From assembly GCA_022840405.1 (NCBI GenBank), contig JALHJR010000002.1, forward strand, positions 1 to 64,000: 64,000 nucleotides of DNA. The letters are read 5' to 3'. The first letter of the stretch is position 1; every line of letters begins with the position of its first letter. The position numbers were made by a program, and so were the translations under genes. The notes beneath the pieces are model-generated. The model did not search any database. It saw only the letters and a list, made by a program, of their open reading frames with translations, and was not told the origin of the DNA. Shown here piece after piece: positions 7,212 through 17,300 of this stretch. This DNA is from Tepidanaerobacter acetatoxydans_A (GTDB taxonomy: Bacteria; Bacillota; Thermosediminibacteria; Thermosediminibacterales; Tepidanaerobacteraceae).

Positions 7212-9206
7212 TTAACACTCCCTAATAATCGTATATGTTTCCGTTTTTTTATCTAACTCGTACTTTTTGTCTAATTTGCTAGATAATACGTCTTTAGCAT
7301 GTTCCCAATCTTTATGCATAATAAACATAATAACTTGTTCTGCTATTCTTGGTAAAATATCTGATATCTTTTCAACATGCTCCTCATCAGCATTAGAAAA
7401 AGGTGCATCCATAACTAGGGGGTAAGGCTCTGACTCCATCTCAAATTTGTCATCTAAGACCTTTTCTCTGGCAAGGTCTAAAATTCCGGAAATAAATGCA
7501 AAACTTGTAACTGTCTCTAATCCCATAGATTTGTCCGCTTTATCTTGAAACTCCTCTTTGACACCAGGAGTTTCAAGAGAGTACTTATAATTTTGATCTA
7601 TCATTAATTTTCTCTTTCCATGGTACATTTTCTTAAATATGCTGTTAACACGTTCTTGTAAGAGCTTCCTAATCTTATCTTCTTCGGTTTTATAATACTT
7701 TTCTAATTCATCTGCAATATAGTTTGCATATTTTAAGCAATTTTCGATATGCCTATTTCTTTCAGTTTTTGAAGATTGCTCAGCGATTTCATTCATTTTA
7801 GTTTCTCGTTCTGCAGAAAGTTTACCTTTTTTGATATATAACTCTTCATTTTCTTGTATAAGTTCTTCTGTCTTTGCTTTGTAGTCATCAACTTTTTGTT
7901 TTATTTTTTTTAGATCCTCTTTCCCTTTTATTTGTTCGCTAAGATACTTATTTTCCGACATAAGAGTTGCAATCTCAAGTCTGTATTGCCTCAAATCCTT
8001 ATAATAATAATCTATGCGCTCAAAAAATTCATTACCAGCTCTTTTATAATGTTTAGCATCATTTAAAAAATTTTTAACAACAACTCCTATTGACTCAGGT
8101 GGAAGATATTTTTTTAGTTCAGAAAGAGCTTCATATTTACTATCTCCTTTTTGTATCGTTTCACCACAAATACATTTACCTCTCTCTAAAATATGGTCTA
8201 TAGTGCTTGATTGTATATGAGGTATGCCTTTATCAGTATATTCTTCTTCATCAAGTATTTCCTGAGCTCTTGCCAGTAGTGGTTGCATAAAGAAATATGG
8301 AGCATGGCTTGAAAACTCTTTTGTTATCTTGTTTATTTCTTCAATTCTCTTGTCTTCATATGCCCTTATACTTGCCTCATTACCTTCAATCTTCCGCTGC
8401 AATTCAGCCGTTCTTTCATTGTCTCTTAAAATTTGAGCAGATTCCTCGTATTTTTCTTTAAAATAATTAATGGCAGCTACGTTGTCTTTTATTTTTTGGA
8501 TAATAAGATTTAGCTCTTCTTCGCACTTAGCTACCTCGGCTTTAAGACTTTTAAGTTTCTCATCTCCTTCAACGTCAATATCATTATGAAGCCTAGCTAT
8601 GACACTATGCTTATGTCCTCGCTTCAAATGAGTAATAGCATTGTCTAAAGCTGTAAGTCCTAAAACTCCTTTAACCGCATTAGTAATGTCTTTCCTGCCT
8701 TCTAGACTATTTTTCCCCAAATTAGTTATTCTCTCTCCATCAAAGAAAAAATAATTAGATAAATCCTCTGGAAATATTTTATTTATTGTATCTTTAATAT
8801 CATAAGGATTTTCAATAAAGCCCATTTGACCATCCGGCATTTTATATTGTAAAAAGACTTCTGCATTCTCAGGTTTTACATTGCCAGGCGAGTTACATAC
8901 ATAATTCTGGCTCCTTTTTATTGTGTATTCTACCTCATCATGGATTAATTCTATAACTACCTCTACTTCTACAACTTCGTTAGGCTTAAGATCATTTGCA
9001 ATTTCTAGATTTAATAGAAAGTCTGCCGTTTCAAAGTTTGCTTTTCCATATAATGCCCAATTAAATGCCTGAATCAGTGTTGTCTTGCCACTTGTGTTCT
9101 TTCCAAGAACTACTGTGACATTCTTATCGCTATCAGTAGAAAAGGTCAGCATCTGCTCTCCTTTATATTGTCTAAAGTTTTTCATGCGCAGCGTTTTTAA
9201 TAGCAT
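7212..9206 (-). CDS. SMC/Rad50-like ATPase of DndD type
   Basis: A 664-residue ATPase with split nucleotide-binding halves joined by coiled coils. The Walker A motif is GKNTSGKTTL near residue 38. Long heptad-rich helices run from about 210 to 290 and 390 to 500, with CICGE in the middle (about 335), reminiscent of a zinc hook. A C-terminal Walker B-like YPLVMDAPFSNADEEH lies near 600. DndD and related proteins of DNA-sulfur systems have this plan, but here the gene sits in the divergent operon and not with the modification genes, which points to restriction. It overlaps the 56-aa gene upstream by ten bases and couples to the gene downstream. Confidence 0.8.
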   Translation of the reverse strand: MLLKTLRMKNFRQYKGEQMLTFSTDSDKNVTVVLGKNTSGKTTLIQAFNWALYGKANFETADFLLNLEIANDLKPNEVVEVEVVIELIHDEVEYTIKRSQNYVCNSPGNVKPENAEVFLQYKMPDGQMGFIENPYDIKDTINKIFPEDLSNYFFFDGERITNLGKNSLEGRKDITNAVKGVLGLTALDNAITHLKRGHKHSVIARLHNDIDVEGDEKLKSLKAEVAKCEEELNLIIQKIKDNVAAINYFKEKYEESAQILRDNERTAELQRKIEGNEASIRAYEDKRIEEINKITKEFSSHAPYFFMQPLLARAQEILDEEEYTDKGIPHIQSSTIDHILERGKCICGETIQKGDSKYEALSELKKYLPPESIGVVVKNFLNDAKHYKRAGNEFFERIDYYYKDLRQYRLEIATLMSENKYLSEQIKGKEDLKKIKQKVDDYKAKTEELIQENEELYIKKGKLSAERETKMNEIAEQSSKTERNRHIENCLKYANYIADELEKYYKTEEDKIRKLLQERVNSIFKKMYHGKRKLMIDQNYKYSLETPGVKEEFQDKADKSMGLETVTSFAFISGILDLAREKVLDDKFEMESEPYPLVMDAPFSNADEEHVEKISDILPRIAEQVIMFIMHKDWEHAKDVLSSKLDKKYELDKKTETYTIIREC

Positions 9207-9367
9207 TTTCTGACCTCCTCTTCTATGATGCTTTTAATTTTGTCAATCATCTCAGAATCCCTATATTTCTTAGTTTTTAAGTTTTCTTGCTCTAGCTTTA
9301 ATATCTCCTTTATCATCCGCACAGCTTTAGCTTTATCTATTTCCTCAAAATTTTCTAGGTCATTCAT
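9197..9367 (-). CDS. Small coupled protein (56 aa) between helicase and ATPase
   Basis: A 56-residue frame that is easily missed. It starts MNDLENFEEIDKAKAV and ends IIEEEVRKCY, and looks like one or two amphipathic charged helices. The ATG at 9367 has a strong AAGGAGG site nine bases upstream, overlaps the helicase stop by eight bases, and its own stop overlaps the ATPase start by ten. Such tight coupling on both sides plus the ribosome binding site argue for a real gene. Function is unknown; an adaptor between helicase and ATPase is possible. Confidence 0.75.
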   Translation of the reverse strand: MNDLENFEEIDKAKAVRMIKEILKLEQENLKTKKYRDSEMIDKIKSIIEEEVRKCY

Positions 9368-11570
9368 AAAGTTCGCCTCCTTGAATTAAATCTAAATTAT
9401 AAACACTAGTTAATTTATCAATAAGTTTATAGCCCTCGTGGGGATTATTAGATATATCCGCAAAATCTTTCACTCTTTCAATTTCTTTCTTTACCAATGA
9501 TATGTCTGTCTTAATCTCCTCTTCAGATAAGTTTTTGACTTGCTCTATTGGCCTTGGAATAGTAACAAAATCATATATTTCTGCATATTTTTTACCTTCT
9601 GCACGTCTTAGCACTCTTCCTCTGCGCTGGATATATTCTTTTGGATTTGTGCTACTTGCAAGAATAAAAGCAGTTTTTATCTTAGGAATATTTACGCCCT
9701 CGTCTAAGCATCTTATAGCAACTAAAGCCTGTAAATTTTCCCCTTTTTCAAACTCTCTTTTAAGCAATTTTCTTTCTGCCGCAGTCTCCCTTGATGTAAA
9801 TTGTGCAATTTTCATTTTCAATTCATTGCCTAAAATATCTGAGACAGCCTCTATTTGACGTATTTCTGATTGATCTGGATTTCCCTCAACATAGTCAGCA
9901 TCCGAAATAGTTGTAGCACCACAATAAACTAATATATGGCTATCATTTACGTAAGGTTTAATGTATTTTTTTAAAGCATCAAGCTTGCTTACTGCGCCTG
10001 CTACAAGTCTTGCCCTTTTAATTGCAATCATTTTACCCATTTCGCTAAGTTTCGTCTTTCCAGTTTTTGTTGTAATAACGCACCTGGCAAGTTGTCTTGA
10101 TAGTTGCTGATATATAGTTAATTCATCATCTGAGAGATACACTAATTTTGGATAATAGTAATACGGTGTTAGCTTTTTCTCTTTAATAGCTCTTTCTAAA
10201 GGATAATTGATGCATTCTTTCCCAAAATAATTGTAGAGCTTTTCTGTGCCCTCAGGATCGCCATATCTTTCTAGAGTTGCTGACAAGGCTAATCTAAAGG
10301 GTATTTTTTCATTCAGTTTTGTGCTCAAATTTGTAGCTCCAAAATTATGCGCCTCATCAACTATTATTACAGATCTCTTTTCTATTTTATTTATTTGATT
10401 TTGCACAAAATCTGTTGCATACGTAGCATTTGTAGTAATGAAACAAAAATATTTAATAACGCCTATATTATAGTCGATAACCGCATTATATAATCTATCT
10501 TTCCAATCTCGCTGCTCCGAAGATGAATATCCAATAATAGGGTCCATGTTAAATAATTGAATATCGTCTACCCACTGTTCAACAAGATGTTGGAATGGAC
10601 ATACAATTATTACTGCAATTTCATTATTCACCTTTTGCACCAACCTAACTATCGCTGAAAGTCCTGTAATAGTTTTTCCGGTTCCTGTTGCCATGTTAAA
10701 TATGCCTTTGTAATTACTTTTTTCCCAATTATCTATTGCATCTTTTTGATAATCATATAATTTGATCTCCTCAGGCATTTTAGGATAATAGTCTTCTGGC
10801 TTTTTAAGCTCAAAATCGAATTCTGTTTTACTTTCGTATATTCTGTCCTTATATACTTTATCAAATTGTTGTTTGTCTATATCTAAATCTACATCGTCTC
10901 GTTTATATGTTTGCAATTTTTCTTTTGCTACCTTAGGGAAATCTATAACTTTTACCTTTCTTGTAGTGTCACACCATAGATTATCAAAATCGCTTTCCTT
11001 ATCTAAAACCCTAATTAAGTCATCTTCGCTCTTCCACGAGCAAAAGATATCAATTGATTCAAAATTTGATACAAATGCATTCAATGAGTCATTTAGCGAC
11101 CCCGTGAATGCTATTTTGTTACCATCGAAATCCTCTATAATTCCTATCTTTTCATGATAAATTCCAAATTTCCCATCGTTTTCAACAAAAGCTATCTTTA
11201 TGTCTAACTGTTCACTTGCAATTAAATGAGCTAAGAGATTTAACCTTTCTCTCTCGAAGTGATTTTTAGGTTCACGGATTGAGCTTACTAACACCTTTTC
11301 TATAATTTTGTTTCTTTCTTCATAACCTTTTTTTATTGCTTCTATATCCTCTTCTTGTAAATATGGAGAAGCTATAAGATAAACCTTCCCTTTATTTTTT
11401 ACTAAGCCCGTTATTCCGTTCGAAACCGCAATTAACGAGGATGATGAAAAAAAGCCTACGGCTCTTTTGTAAACCTTTGCACACTTTAATACCGGAATAA
11501 AAAAACTTCGAACTACATCATCGCTTGATGATCTGTATTTCATTTTTAAGTCTAAATTTTTAAAATTCAA
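9360..11570 (-). CDS. PLD-domain DEAD/DEAH helicase
   Basis: An N-terminal phospholipase D-like nuclease domain is fused to a superfamily 2 helicase, about 736 residues. The PLD motif is YHEKIGII...FTGSLN near residue 140. Helicase motifs follow in order: MATGTGKT (I), VDEAHNFG (II), LSATLERYG (III) and QRRGRVLRR (VI). I chose TTG at 11570 because AGGTGG lies five bases upstream and the family typically begins with the stretch before YRSSSDDVV; the frame stays open to 11774, but that extension is low-complexity AT-rich sequence. ATG at 11543 is the alternative. It is the first gene of the minus-strand module and should act on DNA lacking, or carrying, sulfur marks. Confidence 0.85.
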   Translation of the reverse strand: MNFKNLDLKMKYRSSSDDVVRSFFIPVLKCAKVYKRAVGFFSSSSLIAVSNGITGLVKNKGKVYLIASPYLQEEDIEAIKKGYEERNKIIEKVLVSSIREPKNHFERERLNLLAHLIASEQLDIKIAFVENDGKFGIYHEKIGIIEDFDGNKIAFTGSLNDSLNAFVSNFESIDIFCSWKSEDDLIRVLDKESDFDNLWCDTTRKVKVIDFPKVAKEKLQTYKRDDVDLDIDKQQFDKVYKDRIYESKTEFDFELKKPEDYYPKMPEEIKLYDYQKDAIDNWEKSNYKGIFNMATGTGKTITGLSAIVRLVQKVNNEIAVIIVCPFQHLVEQWVDDIQLFNMDPIIGYSSSEQRDWKDRLYNAVIDYNIGVIKYFCFITTNATYATDFVQNQINKIEKRSVIIVDEAHNFGATNLSTKLNEKIPFRLALSATLERYGDPEGTEKLYNYFGKECINYPLERAIKEKKLTPYYYYPKLVYLSDDELTIYQQLSRQLARCVITTKTGKTKLSEMGKMIAIKRARLVAGAVSKLDALKKYIKPYVNDSHILVYCGATTISDADYVEGNPDQSEIRQIEAVSDILGNELKMKIAQFTSRETAAERKLLKREFEKGENLQALVAIRCLDEGVNIPKIKTAFILASSTNPKEYIQRRGRVLRRAEGKKYAEIYDFVTIPRPIEQVKNLSEEEIKTDISLVKKEIERVKDFADISNNPHEGYKLIDKLTSVYNLDLIQGGELYE

Positions 11571-11706
11571 TTTAGCCACCTGCAAAATTTGTAATTTTCT
11601 CACTGATATATAAATATATTCGATATTTTCTCCTAAATTCCTTCTTAATTTTTCGCAGCTTAGGTAGCTATTAAATTTAGATCGTCTTTTAAAATAGTTT
11701 TTTATA

Positions 11707-11734
11707 TTACATTTATTATATTTGGTGTTATAAT
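11707..11734 (+). promoter_or_regulatory. Probable promoter of the ssp modification operon
   Basis: TTACAT, 16 bases, then a perfect TATAAT at 11729-11734, in the 250-bp divergent region between the helicase and sspD. A leader of roughly 80 bases would precede the GTG start. Confidence 0.5.
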
Positions 11735-11820
11735 AACTATAGTAACACTTAACTACCAGCTGAAAATATTCCATGTTTATTCGCTGAAGATAGTATCGTA
11801 ATTAAAAGGATGGGATAATT

Positions 11821-13440
11821 GTGAAGAATATTTTTTGGTGTAAGAAATGCAATACCCCCATTCTTGCACCGAAATGCGAAATTTGTAATACTAAAGGACT
11901 TCGTGTTGCTACTGATATAAGACCGGTTTTCCCTGAAGAAAAGATGCTCTTGGAAATCTTGCTGCAATACCCTCAAGGTTATTTAAGCAAAAAATCTGTT
12001 TGGTACACAAGTGGTAATTTGCTATTGATCGACGGTAAAACACAACCATTGAAAAAGGAAGAGTTGGAAAAACTTGACATTTTAAAAATTAGAGAAGAAT
12101 TGTCCCGTAGAAAATCTAACATAGATTTGGATAATCAATACTCATTCTTTAATAACCATATACAAACTTTTCTTTCATGTAACCGTGAACGAATTAGTAA
12201 TATAGAATTTGAAGCTTTTGAGATAGTGGAAAAAGCAAAAAAATTAGATAAAGATTTTGTGCCCATAGTTTCATTTAGTGGTGGAAAAGACTCTACTGTT
12301 GTGTCTAATATAGTAAGGCGGGCTTACGCTAATCCATCAATTATTCATGCCTTTGGTAATACAACTTTGGAGCTGCCTGAAACATTGGAATATATTTCTC
12401 GTTTTAAAGAGAATAATAGCAAAATCCCTTTTATTGAAAGTAAATCAAAACACGACTTTATAAATGTTTGTAAAAAAATCGGACCACCTAGCAGGATAAT
12501 GCGCTGGTGTTGCACTGTTTTTAAGACTGGACCTATAAGTCAAACATTTTCTGGAATAAGTGCAACGCAGCCTATACTTACATACTACGGAATTCGCAGA
12601 TCAGAATCTAGTCGTCGTTCAAAATATAATGTAATTGAAAAATCTCCTAAGATAAGTCAGCAAACCGTTGTATCTCCAATAATAAATTGGAAGGATGTTG
12701 ATATATGGTTATATATTTTTGAAAGAAATTTGGATTTTAATTACTCTTATAGATTAGGTTTTTCACGAGTTGGGTGCTGGGCATGCCCTAGTAATAGTTC
12801 TTGGTCATTTTTCTTAACGCGCATTTATCACCCGGAATTATCCGAACCCTGGAGGGAGTTTTTAATCAGCGTCGCTAAAGAAATAGGAAAACCTGATCCT
12901 ATCGAATATGTAGATTCTGGCAATTGGAAAGCGCGGCAAGGTGGTATTGGGTTAGAAAATTCATATAAAGGAATAATTACATCTAGACCATGTGGTGATG
13001 ACCCTTTTGCAAGAACATACCAATTAACAAAACCTATAGAAAGTGGATTGTATGAGTATTTTAAGCCTTTTGGAAATATATCTTTCACTCAAGGACGATC
13101 TATTTTAGGAGAAGTGTTTGTTTTAGACAAAAAAACAGAGGAACCAATAATGATATTACAGGGTCTCCCTGGCACAAGTGAGCTTAGGGTAAAAATTGTA
13201 AACTCTAATAACCACACTCTGCTTATGCAAAGAGTCAACTGTCAAATGCGCAAATACCAGTCATGCATTTTATGTGGAGGATGCCCTTCTATCTGTCCTA
13301 CAAAGGCAATAAGTGTTACAACTGGAGAATATAGAATTGACGAGAATAAATGTATTAGATGTCTAAAATGTATTGCTAATTTTGATACAGGATGCCTAGT
13401 TAGCAAAGTGCTACAAACTAAGAGAGGAGAAGACAAATGA
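11821..13440 (+). CDS. sspD: DndC/SspD-like sulfurtransferase (PAPS reductase family) with zinc ribbon and ferredoxin domains
   Basis: 539 residues. An N-terminal zinc ribbon has C7, C10, C19 and C22. The central ATP-pyrophosphatase/PAPS-reductase domain has the PP-loop SFSGGKDST at 151-159 and the cysteine motif MRWCCTVF. The C-terminal 60 residues hold a two-cluster ferredoxin (CILCGGCPSICP, then CIRCLKC and a distal C). DndC and SspD adenylate or sulfurate the DNA backbone with sulfur from a cysteine desulfurase; such a desulfurase lies three genes downstream. GTG start with AAAGGA upstream. The fused zinc ribbon and ferredoxin recall archaeal PAPS-reductase homologues and are not part of the minimal SspD. 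Confidence 0.75.
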   Translation: MKNIFWCKKCNTPILAPKCEICNTKGLRVATDIRPVFPEEKMLLEILLQYPQGYLSKKSVWYTSGNLLLIDGKTQPLKKEELEKLDILKIREELSRRKSNIDLDNQYSFFNNHIQTFLSCNRERISNIEFEAFEIVEKAKKLDKDFVPIVSFSGGKDSTVVSNIVRRAYANPSIIHAFGNTTLELPETLEYISRFKENNSKIPFIESKSKHDFINVCKKIGPPSRIMRWCCTVFKTGPISQTFSGISATQPILTYYGIRRSESSRRSKYNVIEKSPKISQQTVVSPIINWKDVDIWLYIFERNLDFNYSYRLGFSRVGCWACPSNSSWSFFLTRIYHPELSEPWREFLISVAKEIGKPDPIEYVDSGNWKARQGGIGLENSYKGIITSRPCGDDPFARTYQLTKPIESGLYEYFKPFGNISFTQGRSILGEVFVLDKKTEEPIMILQGLPGTSELRVKIVNSNNHTLLMQRVNCQMRKYQSCILCGGCPSICPTKAISVTTGEYRIDENKCIRCLKCIANFDTGCLVSKVLQTKRGEDK

Positions 13441-14303
13441 GTTACGCAAGACATCAAACTTTTCATATACGTTCTGGATGGTTAGCAAAAGCTCTAGAAG
13501 AATTAAGCAAGGATCGTAGGCTTTTTTCAAAAAAGGATGCTTCTATACGTTTAGGTATTGGAAAAAACATGGTCCAGTCTCTTCGTTTTTGGGTTGAAGC
13601 CGTTGGTCTTGTTGAGCAAAAAGCCATTAAAGAACTCAACGGAAAACAGGGAATGATTCTAACTAAATTTGGGAGTATTGTAAAAGAATATGATCCCTAT
13701 TTTGAGTTTGATATTACTTGGTGGATTATTCATTATAATATTGTTAAAGATGAAACCCAGGCTACATCGTGGCATTATCTTTTCAATATTTATTCAAGAA
13801 AGGAGTTTGACCAATTTAATTTTATAGATAGAATTTCTACATATACAAATAATGCAGTTCTTGAAAGCTCTTATAAAAAAGATTTTGACTGTATAATTTC
13901 GACTTATGTTAAAAATGATACGATATCAGATACGCCTGAAAATAATATAATTTGTCCCTTAACGGAACTCGGTCTTATTAAAAACAAAGGAAATATTTAC
14001 TATAAAACAAGTCCTGGCAAACAAATCCCGCTTGAAGTGTTATTTCTAGTAATAAAAGAGGCTGCTAACGGAAATACATTTATAAATATATCCAATCTTG
14101 AAAATGATGTTTGTAATATAGGTAAAGTTTTTAATTTATCTCTAGACAAGATTTATTTTTATCTAGATTTAATACAGGAAAAGGGTTGGCTAAAGTTTTC
14201 AAGAACTGCAGGAATCGACTCCGTGGTACTTTCTGAAATTGATGCGTGGCAATTAATAACTGATATATATAAAACTATGAATAAAGGGGCAGTTTATAAA
14301 TGA
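13437..14303 (+). CDS. sspB: DUF4007-family protein, probable SspB nickase
   Basis: 288 residues. The N-terminus (RHQTFHIRSGWLAKAL, then FSKKDASIRLGIGKNMV) is characteristic of DUF4007 as I remember it, a winged-helix-like start followed by a helical body. In characterised SspABCD systems SspB supplies the strand nick needed for single-strand phosphorothioation, and I recall it being a DUF4007 protein. Start and stop overlap the neighbours by four bases each (ATGA junctions), so it is in a coupled operon with sspD and sspC. No classic nuclease motif is evident by eye. Confidence 0.65.
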   Translation: MSYARHQTFHIRSGWLAKALEELSKDRRLFSKKDASIRLGIGKNMVQSLRFWVEAVGLVEQKAIKELNGKQGMILTKFGSIVKEYDPYFEFDITWWIIHYNIVKDETQATSWHYLFNIYSRKEFDQFNFIDRISTYTNNAVLESSYKKDFDCIISTYVKNDTISDTPENNIICPLTELGLIKNKGNIYYKTSPGKQIPLEVLFLVIKEAANGNTFINISNLENDVCNIGKVFNLSLDKIYFYLDLIQEKGWLKFSRTAGIDSVVLSEIDAWQLITDIYKTMNKGAVYK

Positions 14304-17300
14304 AGCTTAGTGAATTAATATCAATATCTCCAGGCTTTCATCGATCTATAAATATAAAATACGACTTGAATAATCCAGAAAAAGTATCAGGTTTTATTCC
14401 TACAGAAAAGTCAGAAGAAATAATTGAGCATGTGCTTTCCTCTTTGCAAGGAATAAATAATGACTGTGCATCAATTTTATTAGGAAGTTATGGTACTGGT
14501 AAGTCGCATTTAATGACATTTCTTGGCAGTTTAGTAAGTAAACAGGTTCCGCCAAGCCATATATATAAAGTAGTAGAAAAAATAAAAAATAATCGAACTA
14601 AAGTTTTATTACAGAAAGAAATACAGACTGAGGCGCCATATTTAGTAGTTCCAATTCTAGGCAGTAATTCAATTGATTTTGAGCAGCAATTATTGTTTTC
14701 TCTTAAGAACTCCCTGGCAAATAGTGGTCTCGAATTAAATATAGATTCTAGTTTCACTTCTGCTTTAGAGTTTATACAGATGTGGAAAGATGCATTTCCT
14801 GAAGTTTACAATCTTCTAGAAAGATTGCTTGAAAACATAGATTTTGGTCCTGCCAGCAAATTAGAAAATGCTTTGAGTAAATTCGATACAAAAGCTTTGG
14901 AAATTTTTACTGAATTATATCCAAAATTATCTGCAGGTGCAGATTTTGATTACTTTAGCGGCAACGCAGTTGATGTATATAGAGAAGTTTCCGTAGAATT
15001 AATTAGCAAAGGATATAGGGGCATATTTATTATATTTGATGAGTTTAACAGGGTTCTAGATACTTCCATAAAAAATTTTGACACTTTAAAAACGTTACAA
15101 GACATATCTGAGTTAGCTAATAGATCCAACGATAATTTCCGCCTCAATATTTTATTAGCATCTCACAGAACCATTGGACAATACTTAGGCGAAACAAGCA
15201 ACGCTTTGGCTAGTGATTGGCGTAAGGTGGAGGGGCGTTTTAAACTTTTCGATATTACCAATAAGCCTTGGGAAACATATGATCTAATAAGTAGAGCATT
15301 TCAAAAAAAGAAATCTGATGCCTACAATATAATTGTTAATGAAAATCCACAAATACAAAAAATTAGCCAACACAGGCGTATTAAAAATATATTTGATAAA
15401 ATGTCCTTTAAGACAATACAAAAAATAATTATTCAAGGCTGTTTGCCATTACACCCTGTTACGGTTTTTTTGCTTCCGAGAATTTCTGCAAAGCTTGCTC
15501 AAAATGAAAGAACCTTATTTACATTTTTAGCCGACCAAAATGAAAGCCCTGTTCAAGCCTTTCTTGATCAAGAAATCAAAACAATGGATTTTATCAGACC
15601 ATGGCATATTTTTGATTATTTTGAACAGCAGTTGCGCTGGACTAAAGATGATAACATTAAATCTATATACATAAGAACTGTAAATGCAATTAACTCCTTA
15701 CCTCAAAGTGCCCAGTCGGAGCGAAATTTTTTGAAAACAGTAGGCATCTACAAAATTGCCGGAAACAATTTGAATTTGCCATGTACATTAGAAATGGTCA
15801 GATATGGTGTTGGCGATGATGACTTTCTAAAGGGTTTAAAAACACTGCAGCAAAATAAACTAATATATATTCGTCAATCTACAAATGAAATTGAAATCGT
15901 AGAGCCTTCGGACTTTGATTTGGAAGAAGAAATCGAATCTTGGATTAGTAAAAAATCTCAAAAAGTATCTTCATTAGCTTACTTAACTAAATTAGGTTTT
16001 CAGGATTATGTATTGCCGCATAAATATAATCATGAATTTAAAATCACTCGCTTTTTAACTCCAGCCTATGTAGACGTTAAAAATGCTAAGACTATTATAT
16101 ACAAAGGAGGTTTGACATCTAAATACTATGACTGTGATGGCGTAATATGTTACCTCATCCCAGATAATTACAGTGAAAAGACCGAATTAGAACAGCTTAT
16201 TCAAAGCTGCCATGATGAAAGAGTTGTTTTTGCCTTACCTAACAAACCAATAAAAATAAGAGATTCTGTTATGCGATTACTTGCCTTAAAAGATATAGAC
16301 AAGGAACTTAAGAAAACTCAGCCTAAGCAAAGTACAAAAACTTTGATAAGCTTGTATATTAAGGATATTTACCAAGATATACAAAACAAGCTAAAACAGA
16401 TAACTGTTGTCTCTGAAAATGTGAACTACTTTTGGAACAATCAGCCTCTACAAGATATTAAAAATAAGTACGATTTATCATTGCGCGTTTCAGAAATTAT
16501 GAGCAAGGTTTATAAATACTATCCTGTAATAAATAATGAATTAATCAATAAAGACAGTCCTACTACAATTTCTAGGCGAGCCAGAAATAGCGTTATAGAT
16601 CTCATATTAAAGAATATCAACAATATACGAGACTACTTGCGCACAGCTCAAGAATCCTTCATGTTCGATACCCTATTTATAGCAACAGGTATCTTTGATG
16701 AAAAGGAGTGCCATTTCAAATTCGACTGTAAAGAATTTGAAAAAGTCTTTACAGAGGTCACGAGTTTTTTTAATGAAGCACAAGATGACTTTAAAGACTT
16801 TAGTGCGTTGATGCATCATCTAACAGCTCCGCCCTATGGTATTCGCAAAGGTACTATACCGGTAATTTTAACCGCTTGCATAGTTAAGTATAGTAAATAT
16901 ATTACAATACGAAATTCGTCTAATTTGGACTGTTACATTGATGCAAAGCTTTTAGATGAGATTGTTAAACAACCGGACAATTATTACTTAAAGTTAGATA
17001 ACTGGGACGAGAACATAGAAACACTTATAAAAGGTATGGCTAAAGTTTTTGAAGTTTCTCTGCCCACAAATATATTTTCAGGTAATGCCTATGGCAAAAT
17101 TGGAGATAGTATGTTTCGTTGGATTGCAAGTTTACCAAGATTTACAAGAGAAACAAAAACGATTAGCAAACCTTCGCAGACTGTTAGGCATTTTGCTAAA
17201 ATAATAAATCGTAATTCAAAACATATATTAATTCATGAACTACCTTCAGCTTTAGGATTTGATGAGCTTTCTCAAGATAACGTAAAAAACTTTCTGTCAG

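Noticed and set aside
11571..11774. N-terminal extension of the PLD-helicase to 11774
   Set aside because: The sequence is AT-rich and low in complexity, lacks a binding site and would cover the ssp promoter.
14950..15147. Minus-strand frames inside sspC, cas3, mal and others
   Set aside because: They are shadows of longer genes with clear motifs and have no ribosome binding sites.
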